DNA from: Eledone cirrhosa
Taxonomy: Eukaryota; Mollusca; Cephalopoda; Octopoda; Eledonidae
DNA: 64,000 bases
Direction of reading: 5' to 3'
Assembly (NCBI GenBank): GCA_964016885.1
Contig: OZ024742.1
Coordinates: 13,670,020-13,734,019, forward strand
Part shown: positions 42,366-57,200 of the stretch, piece by piece
Numbering within the stretch: the first letter of the stretch is position 1
Layout: every line of letters starts with the position of its first letter
Notes under the pieces: model-generated
What the model saw: only the letters and a program-made list of their open reading frames with translations
Told to the model about the DNA's origin: nothing
Database searches by the model: none
Program-made: the position numbers and the translations under genes

Positions 42366-45300
42366 GGTCAGTATATCTCCTGTTCCACCCAGCCTCATAT
42401 ATTGACTTGGTCATTCCATGACAGTATCTTGGTCAGTCTATCACCTGTTTGACCCAGCCTCATATCCTGACATGGACATTCCATGACAGTATCTTGGTCA
42501 GTCTATCACCTGTTCCACCCAGCCTCATATCTTGACTTGGTCATTCCATGACAGTATCTAGGTCAGTCTATCACCTGTTTGACCCAGCCTTATATCTTGA
42601 CTTGATCATTCCATGACAGTATCTTGGTCAGTTTATCACCTGTTTGACCCAGCCTCATATCCTGACTTGTTCATTCCATGACAGTATCTTGGTCAGTCTA
42701 TCACCTGTTCCACCCAGCCTCATAACTTGACTTGGTCATTCCATGACAGTATCTTGGTCAGTGTATCACCTGTTTGACCCAGCCTTATATCTTGACTTGG
42801 TCATTCCATGACAGTATCTTGGTCAGTTTATCACCTGTTTGACCCAGCCTCATATCTTGACTTGGTCATTCCATGACAGTATCTTGGTCAGTCTATCACC
42901 TGTTTGACCCAGCCTCATATCTTGACTTGGTCATTCCATGACAGTATCTTGGTCAGTCTATCACCTGTTTGACCAAGCCTCATATCTTGACTTGGTCATT
43001 CCATGACAGTATCTTGGTCAGTCTATCTCCTGTTTGACCCAGCCTCATATCTTGACTTGGTCATTCCATGACGGTATATTGGTCAGTCTATCACCTGTTT
43101 GACCCAGCCTCATATCTTGACTTGGTCATTCCATGACAGTATCTTGGTCAGTCTATCACCTGTTCCACCCAGCCTCATATCTTGACTTGGTCATTCCATG
43201 ACAGTATCTTGGTCAGTCTATCACCTGTTTGACCCAGCCTCATATCTTGATTTGGTCATTCCATGACAGTATCTTGGTCAGTCCATCTCCTGTTTGACCC
43301 AGCCTCATATCTTGACTTGGTCATTCCATGACATTATCTTGGTCAGTCTATCACATGTTTGACCCAGCCTCATATCTTGATTTGGTCATTCCATGACAGT
43401 ATCTTGGTCAGTCTATCACCTGTTCCACCCAGCCTCATATCTTGACTTGGTCATTCCATGACAGTATCTTGGTCAGTCTATCACCTGTTCCACCCAGCCT
43501 CATAACTTGACTTGGTCATTCCATGACAGTATCTTGGTCAGTGTATCACCTGTTTGACCCAGCCTTATATCTTGACTTGGTCATTCCATGACAGTATCTT
43601 GGTCAGTTTATCACCTGTTTGACCCAGCCTCATATCTTGACTTGGTCATTCCATGACAGTATCTTGGTCAGTCTATCACCTGTTTGACCCAGCCTCATAT
43701 CTTGACTTGGTCATTCCATGACAGTATCTTGGTCAGTCTATCACCTGTTTGACCAAGCCTCATATCTTGACTTGGTCATTCCATGAGAGTATCTTGGTCA
43801 GTCTATCTCCTGTTTGACCCAGCCTCATATCTTGACTTGGTCATTCCATGACGGTATATTGGTCAGTCTATCACCTGTTTGACCCAGCCTCATATCTTGA
43901 CTTGGTCATTCCATGACAGTATCTTGGTCAGTCTATCACCTGTTCCACCCAGCCTCATATCTTGACTTGGTCATTCCATGACAGTATCTTGGTCAGTCTA
44001 TCACCTGTTTGACCCAGCCTCATATCTTGACTTGGTCATTCCATGACAGTATCTTGGTCAGTCTATCTCCTGTTTGACCCAGCCTCATATCTTGCATTGG
44101 TCATTCCATGACAGTATCTTGGTCAGTCTATCACATGTTTGACCCAGCCTCATATCTTGATTTGGTCATTCCATGACAGTATCTTGGTCAGTCTATCACC
44201 TGTTCCACCCAGCCTCATATCTTGACTTGGTCATTCCATGACAGTATCTTGGTCAGTCTATCACCTGTTTGACCCAGCCTTATATCTTGACTTGGTCATT
44301 CCATGACAGTATCTTGGTCAGTCTATCACCTGTTTGACCCAGCCTCATATCTTGACTTGGTCATTCCATGACAGTATCTTGGTCAGTCTATCACATGTTT
44401 GACCCAGCCTCATATCTTGATTTGGTCATTCCATGACAGTATCTTGGTCAGTCTATCACCTGTTCCACCCAGCCTCATATCTTGACTTGGTCATTCCATG
44501 ACAGTATCTTGGTCAGTCTATCACCTATTCCACCCAGCCTCATATCTTGATTTGGTCATTCCATGACAGTATCTTGGTCAGTCTATCACCTGTTTGACAC
44601 AGCCTCATATCTTGGTTTGGTCATTCCATGACAGTATCTTGGTCAGTCTATCACTTGTTCCACCCAGCCTCATATCTTGACTTGGTCATTCCATGACAGT
44701 ATCTTGGTCAGTCTATCACCTGTTTGACCCAGCCTCATATCTTCACTTGGTCATTCCATGACAGTATCTTGGTCAGTCTATCACCTGTTTGACCCAGCCT
44801 CATATCTTGACTTTGTCATTCCATGACAGTATCTTGGTCAGTCTATCACCTGTTTGACCCAGCCTCATATCTTGACTTGGTCATTGCATGACATTATCGT
44901 GGTCAGTCTAGCACCTGTTTGACCCAGCCTCATATCTTGACTTGGTCATTCCATGACAGTATCTTGGTCAGTCTATCACCTGTTTGACCTAGCCTCATAT
45001 CTTGACTTGGTCATTCCATGACAGTATCGTGGTCAGTCTATCACCTGTTTGACCCAGCCTCATATCTTGATTTGGTCATTCTATGACAGTATCTTGGTCA
45101 GTCTATCACTTGTTCCACCCAGCCTCATATCTTGACTTGGTCATTCCATGACAGTATCTTGGTCAGTCTATCACCTGTTTGACCCAGCCTTATATCTTCA
45201 CTTGGTCATTCCATGACAGTATCGTGGTCAGTCTAGCACCTGTTTGACCCAGCCTCATATCTTGATTTGGTCATTCGATGACAGTATCTTGGTCAGTCTA

Positions 45301-47175
45301 TCACCTGTTTGACCCAGCCTCATATCTTGACTTGGTCATTCGATGACAGTATCTTGGTCAGTATATCACCGGTTTGACCCAGCCTTATATCTTGACTTGG
45401 TCATTCCATGACAGTATCTTGGACAGTCTATCACCTGTTTGACCCAGCCTCGTATCTTGACTTGGTCATTCCATGACAGTATCTTGGTCAGTCTATCACC
45501 TGTTTGACCCAGCCTCGTATCTCAACTTGGTCATTCCATGACAGTATCTTGGTCAGTCTATCACCTGTTTGACCCAGCCTCATATCTTGACATGGTCATT
45601 CCATGACAGTATCTGGGTCAGTATATCTCCTGTTCCACCCAGCCTCATATCTTGACTTGGTCATTCCATGAGAGTATCTTGGTCAGTCTATCACCTGTTT
45701 GACCCAGCCTCATATCCTGACATGGACATTCCATGACAGTATCTTGGTCAGTCTATCACCTGTTCCACCCAGCCTCATATCTTGACTTGGTCATTCCATG
45801 ACAGTATCTAGGTCAGTCTATCACCTGTTTGACCCAGCCTTATATCTTGACTTGGTCATTCCATGAGAGTATCTTGGTCAGTTTATCACCTGTTTGACCC
45901 AGCCTCATATCTTGACTTGGTCATTCCATGACAGTATCTTGGTCAGTCTATCACCTGTTTGACCCAGCCTCATATCTTGACTTGGTCATTCCATGACAGT
46001 ATCTTGGTCAGTCTATCACCTGTTTGACCAAGCCTCATATCTTGACTTGGTCATTCCATGACAGTATCTTGGTCAGTCTATCTCCTGTTTGACCCAGCCT
46101 CATATCTTGACTTGGTCATTCCATGGCGGTATATTGGTCAGTCTATCACCTGTTTGACCCAGCCTCATATCTTGACTTGGTCATTCCATGACAGTATCTT
46201 GGTCAGTCTATCACCTGTTCCACCCAGCCTCATATCTTGACTTGGTCATTCCATGACAGTATCTTGGTCAGTCTATCACCTGTTTGACCCAGCCTCATAT
46301 CTTGATTTGGTCATTCCATGACAGTATCTTGGTCAGTCTATCACCTGTTCCACCCAGCCTCATATCTTGACTTGGTCATTCCATGACAGTATCTTGGTCA
46401 GTCTATCACCTGTTTGACCCAGCCTTATATCTTGACTTGGTCATTCCATGACAGTATCTTGGTCAGTCTATCACCTGTTTGACCCAGCCTCATACCTTGA
46501 CTTGGTCATTCCATGACAGTATCTTGGTCAGTCTATCACATGTTTGACCCAGCCTCATATCTTGATTTGGTCATTCCATGACAGTATCTTGGTCAGTCTA
46601 TCACCTGTTCCACCCAGCCTCATATCTTGACTTGGTCATTCCATGACAGTATCTTGTTCAGTCTATCACCTATTCCACCCAGCCTCATATCTTGATTTGG
46701 TCATTCCATGACAGTATCTTGGTCAGTCTATCACCTGTTTGACACAGCCTCATATCTTGATTTGGTCATTCCATGACAGTATCTTGGTCAGTCTATGACA
46801 TGTTCCACCCAGCCTCATATCTTGACTTGGTCATTCCAAGACAGTATCTTGGTCAGTCTATCACCTGTTTGACCCAGCCTCATATCTTGACTTGATCATT
46901 CCATGACAGTATCTTGGTCAGTCTATCACCTGTTTGACCAAGCCTCATATCTTGACTTGGTCATTCCATGACAGTATCTTGGTCAGTCTATCTCCTGTTT
47001 GATCCAGCCTCATATCTTGACTTGGTCATTCTATGACGGTATATTGGTCAGTCTATCACCTGTTTGACCCAGCCTCATATCTTGACTTGGTCATTCCATG
47101 AGAGTATCTTGGTCAGTCTATCACCTGTTCCACCCAGCCTCATATCTTGACTTGGTCATTCCATGACAGTATCTT
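42366..47175. repeat. Satellite higher-order block, 74 monomers, copy 2
   Basis: Tandem copy of 37,490-42,365. Matching breaks at about 42,361/47,171, where copy 1 runs into ATCTGGGTCAGTATATC and copy 2 into ATCTTGGTCAGTC. A private change CCATGGCGGT at 46,123 (CCATGACGGT in the other copies) removes a TGA and lets a meaningless 60-codon frame stay open. This copy was later partly duplicated again in the 131-133-monomer event. Confidence 0.85.
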
Positions 47176-50100
47176 GGTCAGTCTATCACCTGTTTGACCC
47201 AGCCTCATATCTTGACTTGGTCATTCCATGACAGTATCTTGGTCAGTCTATCTCCTGTTTGACCCAGCCTCATATCTTGACTTGGTCATTCCATGACAGT
47301 ATCTTGGTCAGTCTATCACATGTTTGACCCAGCCTCATATCTTTATTTGGTCATTCCATGACAGTATCTTGGTCAGTCTATCACCTGTTCCACCCAGCCT
47401 CATATCTTGACTTGGTCATTCCATGACACTATCTTGGTCAGTCTATCACCTGTTTGACCCAGCCTTATATCTTGACTTGGTCATTCCATGACAGTATCTT
47501 GGTCAGTCTATCACCTGTTTGACCCAGCCTCATATCTTGACTTGGTCATTCCATGACAGTATCTTGGTCAGTCTATCACATGTTTGACCCAGCCTCATAT
47601 CTTGATTTGGTCATTCCATGACAGTATCTTGGTCAGTCTATCACCTGTTCCACCCAGCCTCATATCTTGACTTGGTCATTCCATGACAGTATCTTGGTCA
47701 GTCTATCACCTATTCCACCCAGCCTCATATCTTGATTTGGTCATTCCATGACAGTATCTTGGTCAGTCTATCACCTGTTTGACACAGCCTCATATCTTGA
47801 TTTGGTCATTCCATGACAGTATCTTGGTCAGTCTATCACCTGTTTGACCCAGCCTCATATCTTGACTTGGTCATTCCATGACAGTATCTTGGTCAGTCTA
47901 TCACCTGTTTGACCCAGCCTCATATCTTGACTTGGTCATTCGATGACAGTATCTTGGTCAGTATATCACCGGTTTGACCCAGCCTTATATCTTGACTTGG
48001 TCATTCCATGACAGTATCTTGGACAGTCTATCACCTGTTTGACCCAGCCTCGTATCTTGACTTGGTCATTCCATGACAGTATCTGGGTCAGTATATCTCC
48101 TGTTCCACCCAGCCTCATATCTTGACTTGGTCATTCCATGACAGTATCTTGGTCAGTCTATCACCTGTTTGACCCAGCCTCATATCCTGACATGGACATT
48201 CCATGACAGTATCTTGGTCAGTCTATCACCTGTTCCACCCAGCCTCATATCTTGACTTGGTCATTCCATGACAGTATCTAGGTCAGTCTATCACCTGTTT
48301 GACCCAGCCTTATATCTTGACTTGATCATTCCATGACAGTATCTTGGTCAGTTTATCACCTGTTTGACCCAGCCTCATATCCTGACTTGTTCATTCCATG
48401 ACAGTATCTTGGTCAGTCTATCACCTGTTCCACCCAGCCTCATAACTTGACTTGGTCATTCCATGACAGTATCTTGGTCAGTGTATCACCTGTTTGACCC
48501 AGCCTTATATCTTGACTTGGTCATTCCATGACAGTATCTTGGTCAGTTTATCACCTGTTTGACCGAGCCTCATATCTTGACTTGGTCATTCCATGACAGT
48601 ATCTTGGTCAGTCTATCACCTGTTTGACCCAGCCTCATATCTTGACTTGGTCATTCCATGACAGTATCTTGGTCAGTCTATCACCTGTTTGACCAAGCCT
48701 CATATCTTGACTTGGTCATTCCATGACAGTATCTTGGTCAGTCTATCTCCTGTTTGACCCAGCCTCATATCTTGACTTGGTCATTCCATGACGGTATATT
48801 GGTCAGTCTATCACCTGTTTGACCCAGCCTCATATCTTGACTTGGTCATTCCATGACAGTATCTTGGTCAGTCTATCACCTGTTCCACCCAGCCTCATAT
48901 CTTGACTTGGTCATTCCATGACAGTATCTTGGTCAGTCTATCACCTGTTTGACCCAGCCTCATATCTTGATTTGGTCATTCCATGACAGTATCTTGGTCA
49001 GTCTATCACCTGTTCCACCCAGCCTCATATCTTGACTTGGTCATTCCATGACAGTATCTTGGTCAGTCTATCACATGTTTGACCCAGCCTCATATCTTGA
49101 CTTGGTCATTCCATGACAGTATCTTGGTCAGTCTATCACATGTTTGACCCAGCCTCATATCTTTATTTGGTCATTCCATGACAGTATCTTGGTCAGTCTA
49201 TCACCTGTTCCACCCAGCCTCATATCTTGACTTGGTCATTCCATGACAGTATCTTGGTCAGTCTATCACCTGTTTGACCCAGCCTTATATCTTGACTTGG
49301 TCATTCCATGACAGTATCTTGGTCAGTCTATCACCTGTTTGACCCAGCCTCATATCTTGACTTGGTCATTCCATGACAGTATCTTGGTCAGTCTATCACA
49401 TGTTTGACCCAGCCTCATATCTTGATTTGGTCATTCCATGACAGTATCTTGGTCAGTCTATCACCTGTTCCACCCAGCCTCATATCTTGACTTGGTCATT
49501 CCATGACAGTATCTTGGTCAGTCTATCACCTATTCCACCCAGCCTCATATCTTGATTTGGTCATTCCATGACAGTATCTTGGTCAGTCTATCACCTGTTT
49601 GACACAGCCTCATATCTTGATTTGGTCATTCCATGACAGTATCTTGGTCAGTCTATCACCTGTTTGACCCAGCCTCATATCTTGACTTGGTCATTCGATG
49701 ACAGTATCTTGGTCAGTATATCACCGGTTTGACCCAGCCTTATATCTTGACTTGGTCATTCCATGACAGTATCTTGGACAGTCTATCACCTGTTTGACCC
49801 AGCCTCGTATCTTGACTTGGTCATTCCATGACAGTATCTTGGTCAGTCTATCACCTGTTTGACCCAGCCTCATATCCTGACATGGACATTCCATGACAGT
49901 ATCTTGGTCAGTCTATCACCTGTTCCACCCAGACTCATATCTTGACTTGGTCATTCCATGACAGTATCTAGGTCAGTCTATCACCTGTTTGACCCAGCCT
50001 TATATCTTGACTTGATCATTCCATGACAGTATCTTGGTCAGTTTATCACCTGTTTGACCCAGCCTCATATCCTGACTTGTTCATTCCATGACAGTATCTT

Positions 50101-53100
50101 GGTCAGTCTATCACCTGTTCCACCCAGCCTCATAACTTGACTTGGTCATTCCATGACAGTATCTTGGTCAGTGTATCACCTGTTTGACCCAGCCTTATAT
50201 CTTGACTTGGTCATTCCATGACAGTATCTTGGTCAGTTTATCACCTGTTTGACCCAGCCTCATATCTTGACTTGGTCATTCCATGACAGTATCTTGGTCA
50301 GTCTATCACCTGTTTGACCCAGCCTCATATCTTGACTTGGTCATTCCATGACAGTATCTTGGTCAGTCTTTCACCTGTTTGACCAAGCCTCATATCTTGA
50401 CTTGGTCATTCCATGACAGTATCTTGGTCAGTCTATCTCCTGTTTGACCCAGCCTCATATCTTGACTTGGTCATTCCATGACGGTATATTGGTCAGTCTA
50501 TCACCTGTTTGACCCAGCCTCATATCTTGACTTGGTCATTCCATGACAGTATCTTGGTCAGTCTATCACCTGTTCCACCCAGCCTCATATCTTGACTTGG
50601 TCATTCCATGACAGTATCTTGGTCAGTCTATCACCTGTTTGACCCAGCCTCATATCTTGATTTGGTCATTCCATGACAGTATCTTGGTCAGTCTATCACC
50701 TGTTCCACCCAGCCTCATATCTTGACTTGGTCATTCCATGACAGTATCTTGGTCAGTCTATCACCTGTTTGACCCAGCCTTATATCTTGACTTGGTCATT
50801 CCATGACAGTATCTTGGTCAGTCTATCACCTGTTTGACCCAGCCTCATATCTTGACTTGGTCATTCCATGACACTATCTTGGTCAGTCTATCACATGTTT
50901 GACCCAGCCTCATATCTTGATTTGGTCTTTCCATGACAGTATCTTGGTCAGTCTATCACCTGTTCCACCCAGCCTCATATCTTGATTTGGTCATTCCATG
51001 ACAGTATCTTGGTCAGTCTATCACCTGTTTGACACAGCCTCATATCTTGATTTGGTCATTCCATGACAGTATCTTGGTCAGTCTATGACATGTTCCACCC
51101 AGCCTCATATCTTGACTTGGTCATTCCAAGACAGTATCTTGGTCAGTCTATCACCTGTTTGACCCAGCCTCATATCTTGACTTGATCATTCCATGACAGT
51201 ATCTTGGTCAGTCTATCACCTGTTTGACCAGGCCTCATATCTTGACTTGGTCATTCCATGACAGTATCTTGGTCAGTCTATCTCCTGTTTGACCCAGCCT
51301 CATATCTTGACTTGGTCATTCTATGACGGTATATTGGTCAGTCTATCACCTGTTTGACCCAGCCTCATATCTTGACTTGGTCATTCCATGAGAGTATCTT
51401 GGTCAGTCTATCACCTGTTCCACCCAGCCTCATATCTTGACTTGGTCATTCCATGACAGTATCTTGGTCAGTCTATCACCTGTTTGACCCAGCCTCATAT
51501 CTTGACTTGGTCATTCCATGACAGTATCTTGGTCAGTCTATCTCCTGTTTGACCCAGCCTCATATCTTGACTTGGTCATTCCATGACAGTATCTTGGTCA
51601 GTCTATCACATGTTTGACCCAGCCTCATATCTTGATTTGGTCATTCCATGACAGTATCTTGGTCAGTCTATCACCTGTTCCACCCAGCCTCATATCTTGA
51701 CTTGGTCATTCCATGACAGTATCTTGGTCAGTCTATCACCTGTTTGACCCAGCCTTATATCTTGACTTGGTCTTTCCATGACAGTATCTTGGTCAGTCTA
51801 TCACCTGTTTGACCCAGCCTCATATCTTGACTTGGTCATTCCATGACAGTATCTTGGTCAGTCTATCACATGTTTGACCCAGCCTCATATCTTGATTTGG
51901 TCATTCCATGACAATATCTTGGTCAGTCTATCACCTGTTCCACCCAGCCTCATATCTTGACTTGGTCATTCCATGACATTATCTTGGTCAGTCTATCACC
52001 TATTCCACCCAGCCTCATATCTTGACTTGGTCATTTCATGACAGTATCTTGGTCAGTCTAGCACCTGTTTGACCCAGCCTCATATCTTGACTTGGTCATT
52101 CCATGACAGTATCTTGCTCAGTCTATCACCTGTTCCACCCAGCCACATATCTTGACTTGGTCATTCCATGACAGTATCTTGGTCAGTCTATCACCTGTTT
52201 GACCCAGCCTCATATCTTAACTTGGTCATTCCATGACAGTATCTTGGTCAGTCTATCTCCTGTTTGACCCAGCCTTATATCTTTACTTGGTCATTCCATG
52301 AGAGTATCTTCGTCAGTTTATCACCTGTTCCACCCAGCCTCATATCTTGTCTTGGTCATTCCTTGAGAGTATCTTGGTCAGTCTGTCACCTGTTTGACCC
52401 AGCCTCATATCTTGACTTGGTCATTCCATGACAGTATCTTGGTCAGTCTATCACCTGTTTGACCCAGCCTCATATCTTGACTTGGTCATTCCATGGGAGT
52501 ATCTTGGTCAGTCTATCTCCTGTTTGACCCAGCCTTATATCTTGACTTGGTCATTCCATGAGAGTATCTTGGTCAGTCTATGAAGGGTTCACCTGTTTGA
52601 CTTGGTCATTCCATGAGAGTATCTTGGTCAGTTTATCACCTGTTCCACCCAGCCTCATATCTTGTCTTGGTCATTCCTTGAGAGTATCTTGGTCAGTCTA
52701 TGAAGGGTTCACCTGTTTGACTTGGTCATTCCATGACAGTATCTTGGTCAGTCTATCACCTGTTTGACCCAGCCTCATATCTTGACTTGGTCATTCCATG
52801 ACAGTATCTTGGTCAGTCTGTCACCTGTTTGACCCAGCCTCATATCTTGACTTGGTCATTCCATGATAGTATCTTGTTCAGTCTATCACCTGTTCCACCC
52901 AGCCTCATATCTTGATTTGGTCATTCCTTGAGAGTATCTTGGTCAGTCTATCACCTGTTTGACCCAGCCTCATATCTTGACTTGGTCATTCCATGACAGT
53001 ATCTTGGTCAGTCTATCTCCTGTTTGACCCAGCCTTATATCTTGACTTGGTCATTCCATGACAGTATCTTGGTCAGTCTATCTCCTGTTTGACCCAGCCT

Positions 53101-54229
53101 TATATCTTGACTTGGTTATTCCATGACAGTATCTTGGTCAGTCTATCACATGTTCCACCCAGCCTCATATCTTGACTTGGTCATTCCATGACAGTATCTT
53201 GGTCAGTCTATCACCTGTTTGACCCAGCCTCATATCTTAACTTGGTCATTCCATGACAGTATCTTGGTCAGTCTATCTCCTGTTTGACCCAGCCTTATAT
53301 CTTTACTTGGTAATTGCATGAGAGTATCTTGGTCAGTTTATCACCTGTTCCACCCAGCCTCATATCTTGTCTTGGTCATTCCTTGAGAGTATCTTGGTCA
53401 GTCTGTCACCTGTTTGACCCAGCCTCATATCTTGACTTGGTCATTCCATGACAGTATCTTGGTCAGTCTATCACCTGTTTGACCCAGCCTCATATCTTGA
53501 CTTGGTCATTCCATGAGAGTATCTTGGTCAGTCTATGAAGGGTTCACCTGTTTGACTTGGTCATTCCATGAGAGTATCTTGCTCAGTTTATCACCTGTTC
53601 CACCCAGCCTCATATCTTGTCTTGGTCATTCCTTGAGAGTATCTTGGTCAGTCTATGAAGGGTTCACCTGTTTGACTTGGTCATTCCATGACAGTATCTT
53701 GGTCAGTCTATCACCTGTTTGACCCAGCCTCATATCTTGACTTGGTCATTCCATGGGAGTATCTTGGTCAGTCTATCTCCTGTTTGACCCAGCCTTATAT
53801 CTTGACTTGGTCATTCCATGAGAGTATCTTGGTCAGTCTATGAAGGGTTCACCTGTTTGACTTGGTCATTCCATGAGAGTATCTTGGTCAGTTTATCACC
53901 TGTTCCACCCAGCCTCATATCTTGTCTTGGTCATTCCTTGAGAGTATCTTGGTCAGTCTATGAAGGGTTCACCTGTTTGACTTGGTCATTCCATGACAGT
54001 ATCTTGGTCAGTCTATCACCTGTTTGACCCAGCCTCATATCTTGACTTGGTCATTCCATGACAGTATCTTGGTCAGTCTGTCACCTGTTTGACCCAGCCT
54101 CATATCTTGACTTGGTCATTCCATGATAGTATCTTGTTCAGTCTATCACCTGTTCCACCCAGCCTCATATCTTGATTTGGTCATTCCTTGAGAGTATCTT
54201 GGTCAGTCTATCACCTGTTCCACCCAGCC
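45780..54229. repeat. Largest satellite block (131-133 monomers), copy 1
   Basis: Monomer variants from about 45.8 to 54.2 kb reappear in order 8.5 kb downstream. The offset is 8,455 bp at the left (ATCTAGGTCA 45,806/54,261; CATACCTTGA 46,491/54,946; CTTTATTTGG 49,161/57,616). It is 8,520 in the middle (TCATTCGATG 49,691/58,211) and 8,585 at the right (all six GAAGGGTT units, e.g. 52,582/61,167). Each step is one 65-bp monomer, lost in copy 1 or gained in copy 2. 8,585 equals 127 x 65 plus 6 x 55, or 133 monomers. Confidence 0.9.
52558..54027. repeat. Cluster of six 55-bp variant monomers, copy 1
   Basis: GAAGGGTT occurs at 52,582, 52,702, 53,537, 53,657, 53,842 and 53,962. Each is followed by CACCTGTTTGACTTGGTCA, so the usual CCAGCCTCATATCTTGA segment is missing. 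The units come in pairs 120 bp apart (one 55-bp plus one 65-bp monomer). The size fits 65 minus 18 plus 8. The 18-bp loss is exactly the interval between the two TTGAC copies at monomer positions 41-45 and 59-63. Each pair creates an open 69-codon frame only because a TTGAC stop was deleted; I do not call it a gene. Confidence 0.9.
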
Positions 54230-57200
54230 TCATATCTTGACTTGGTCATTCCATGACAGTATCTAGGTCAGTCTATCACATGTTTGACCCAGCCTTATAT
54301 CTTGACTTGGTCATTCCATGAGAGTATCTTGGTCAGTTTATCACCTGTTTGACCCAGCCTCATATCTTGACTTGGTCATTCCATGACAGTATCTTGGTCA
54401 GTCTATCACCTGTTTGACCCAGCCTCATATCTTGACTTGGTCATTCCATGACAGTATCTTGGTCAGTCTATCACCTGTTTGACCAAGCCTCATATCTTGA
54501 CTTGGTCATTCCATGACAGTATCTTGGTCAGTCTATCTCCTGTTTGACCCAGCCTCATATCTTGACTTGGTCATTCCATGACGGTATATTGGTCAGTCTA
54601 TCACCTGTTTGACCCAGCCTCATATCTTGACTTGGTCATTCCATGACAGTATCTTGGTCAGTCTATCACCTGTTCCACCCAGCCTCATATCTTGACTTGG
54701 TCATTCCATGACAGTATCTTGGTCAGTCTATCACCTGTTTGACCCAGCCTCATATCTTGATTTGGTCATTCCATGACAGTATCTTGGTCAGTCTATCACC
54801 TGTTCCACCCAGCCTCATATCTTGACTTGGTCATTCCATGACAGTATCTTGGTCAGTCTATCACCTGTTTGACCCAGCCTTATATCTTGACTTGGTCATT
54901 CCATGACAGTATCTTGGTCAGTCTATCACCTGTTTGACCCAGCCTCATACCTTGACTTGGTCATTCCATGACAGTATCTTGGTCAGTCTATCACATGTTT
55001 TACCCAGCCTCATATCTTGATTTGGTCATTCCATGACAGTATCTTGGTCAGTCTATCACCTGTTCCACCCAGCCTCATATCTTGACTTGGTCATTCCATG
55101 ACAGTATCTTGTTCAGTCTATCACCTATTCCACCCAGCCTCATATCTTGATTTGGTCATTCCATGACAGTATCTTGGTCAGTCTATCACCTGTTTGACAC
55201 AGCCTCATATCTTGATTTGGTCATTCCATGACAGTATCTTGGTCAGTCTATGACATGTTCCACCCAGCCTCATATCTTGACTTGGTCATTCCAAGACAGT
55301 ATCTTGGTCAGTCTATCACCTGTTTGACCCAGCCTCATATCTTGACTTGATCATTCCATGACAGTATCTTGGTCAGTCTATCACCTGTTTGACCAAGCCT
55401 CATATCTTGACTTGGTCATTCCATGACAGTATCTTGGTCAGTCTATCTCCTGTTTGATCCAGCCTCATATCTTGACTTGGTCATTCTATGACGGTATATT
55501 GGTCAGTCTATCACCTGTTTGACCCAGCCTCATATCTTGACTTGGTCATTCCATGAGAGTATCTTGGTCAGTCTATCACCTGTTCCACCCAGCCTCATAT
55601 CTTGACTTGGTCATTCCATGACAGTATCTTGGTCAGTCTATCACCTGTTTGACCCAGCCTCATATCTTGACTTGGTCATTCCATGACAGTATCTTGGTCA
55701 GTCTATCTCCTGTTTGACCCAGCCTCATATCTTGACTTGGTCATTCCATGACAGTATCTTGGTCAGTCTATCACATGTTTGACCCAGCCTCATATCTTTA
55801 TTTGGTCATTCCATGACAGTATCTTGGTCAGTCTATCACCTGTTCCACCCAGCCTCATATCTTGACTTGGTCATTCCATGACAGTATCTTGGTCAGTCTA
55901 TCACCTGTTTGACCCAGCCTTATATCTTGACTTGGTCATTCCATGACAGTATCTTGGTCAGTCTATCACCTGTTTGACCCAGCCTCATATCTTGACTTGG
56001 TCATTCCATGACAGTATCTTGGTCAGTCTATCACATGTTTGACCCAGCCTCATATCTTGATTTGGTCATTCCATGACAGTATCTTGGTCAGTCTATCACC
56101 TGTTCCACCCAGCCTCATATCTTGACTTGGTCATTCCATGACAGTATCTTGGTCAGTCTATCACCTATTCCACCCAGCCTCATATCTTGATTTGGTCATT
56201 CCATGACAGTATCTTGGTCAGTCTATCACCTGTTTGACACAGCCTCATATCTTGATTTGGTCATTCCATGACAGTATCTTGGTCAGTCTATCACCTGTTT
56301 GACCCAGCCTCATATCTTGACTTGGTCATTCCATGACAGTATCTTGGTCAGTCTATCACCTGTTTGACCCAGCCTCATATCTTGACTTGGTCATTCGATG
56401 ACAGTATCTTGGTCAGTATATCACCGGTTTGACCCAGCCTTATATCTTGACTTGGTCATTCCATGACAGTATCTTGGACAGTCTATCACCTGTTTGACCC
56501 AGCCTCGTATCTTGACTTGGTCATTCCATGACAGTATCTGGGTCAGTATATCTCCTGTTCCACCCAGCCTCATATCTTGACTTGGTCATTCCATGACAGT
56601 ATCTTGGTCAGTCTATCACCTGTTTGACCCAGCCTCATATCCTGACATGGACATTCCATGACAGTATCTTGGTCAGTCTATCACCTGTTCCACCCAGCCT
56701 CATATCTTGACTTGGTCATTCCATGACAGTATCTAGGTCAGTCTATCACCTGTTTGACCCAGCCTTATATCTTGACTTGATCATTCCATGACAGTATCTT
56801 GGTCAGTTTATCACCTGTTTGACCCAGCCTCATATCCTGACTTGTTCATTCCATGACAGTATCTTGGTCAGTCTATCACCTGTTCCACCCAGCCTCATAA
56901 CTTGACTTGGTCATTCCATGACAGTATCTTGGTCAGTGTATCACCTGTTTGACCCAGCCTTATATCTTGACTTGGTCATTCCATGACAGTATCTTGGTCA
57001 GTTTATCACCTGTTTGACCGAGCCTCATATCTTGACTTGGTCATTCCATGACAGTATCTTGGTCAGTCTATCACCTGTTTGACCCAGCCTCATATCTTGA
57101 CTTGGTCATTCCATGACAGTATCTTGGTCAGTCTATCACCTGTTTGACCAAGCCTCATATCTTGACTTGGTCATTCCATGACAGTATCTTGGTCAGTCTA

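Noticed and set aside
46058..46240. 60-codon frame in the satellite
   Set aside because: It arises from one A-to-G change (CCATGACGGT to CCATGGCGGT) that removes a TGA. The translation is satellite sequence.
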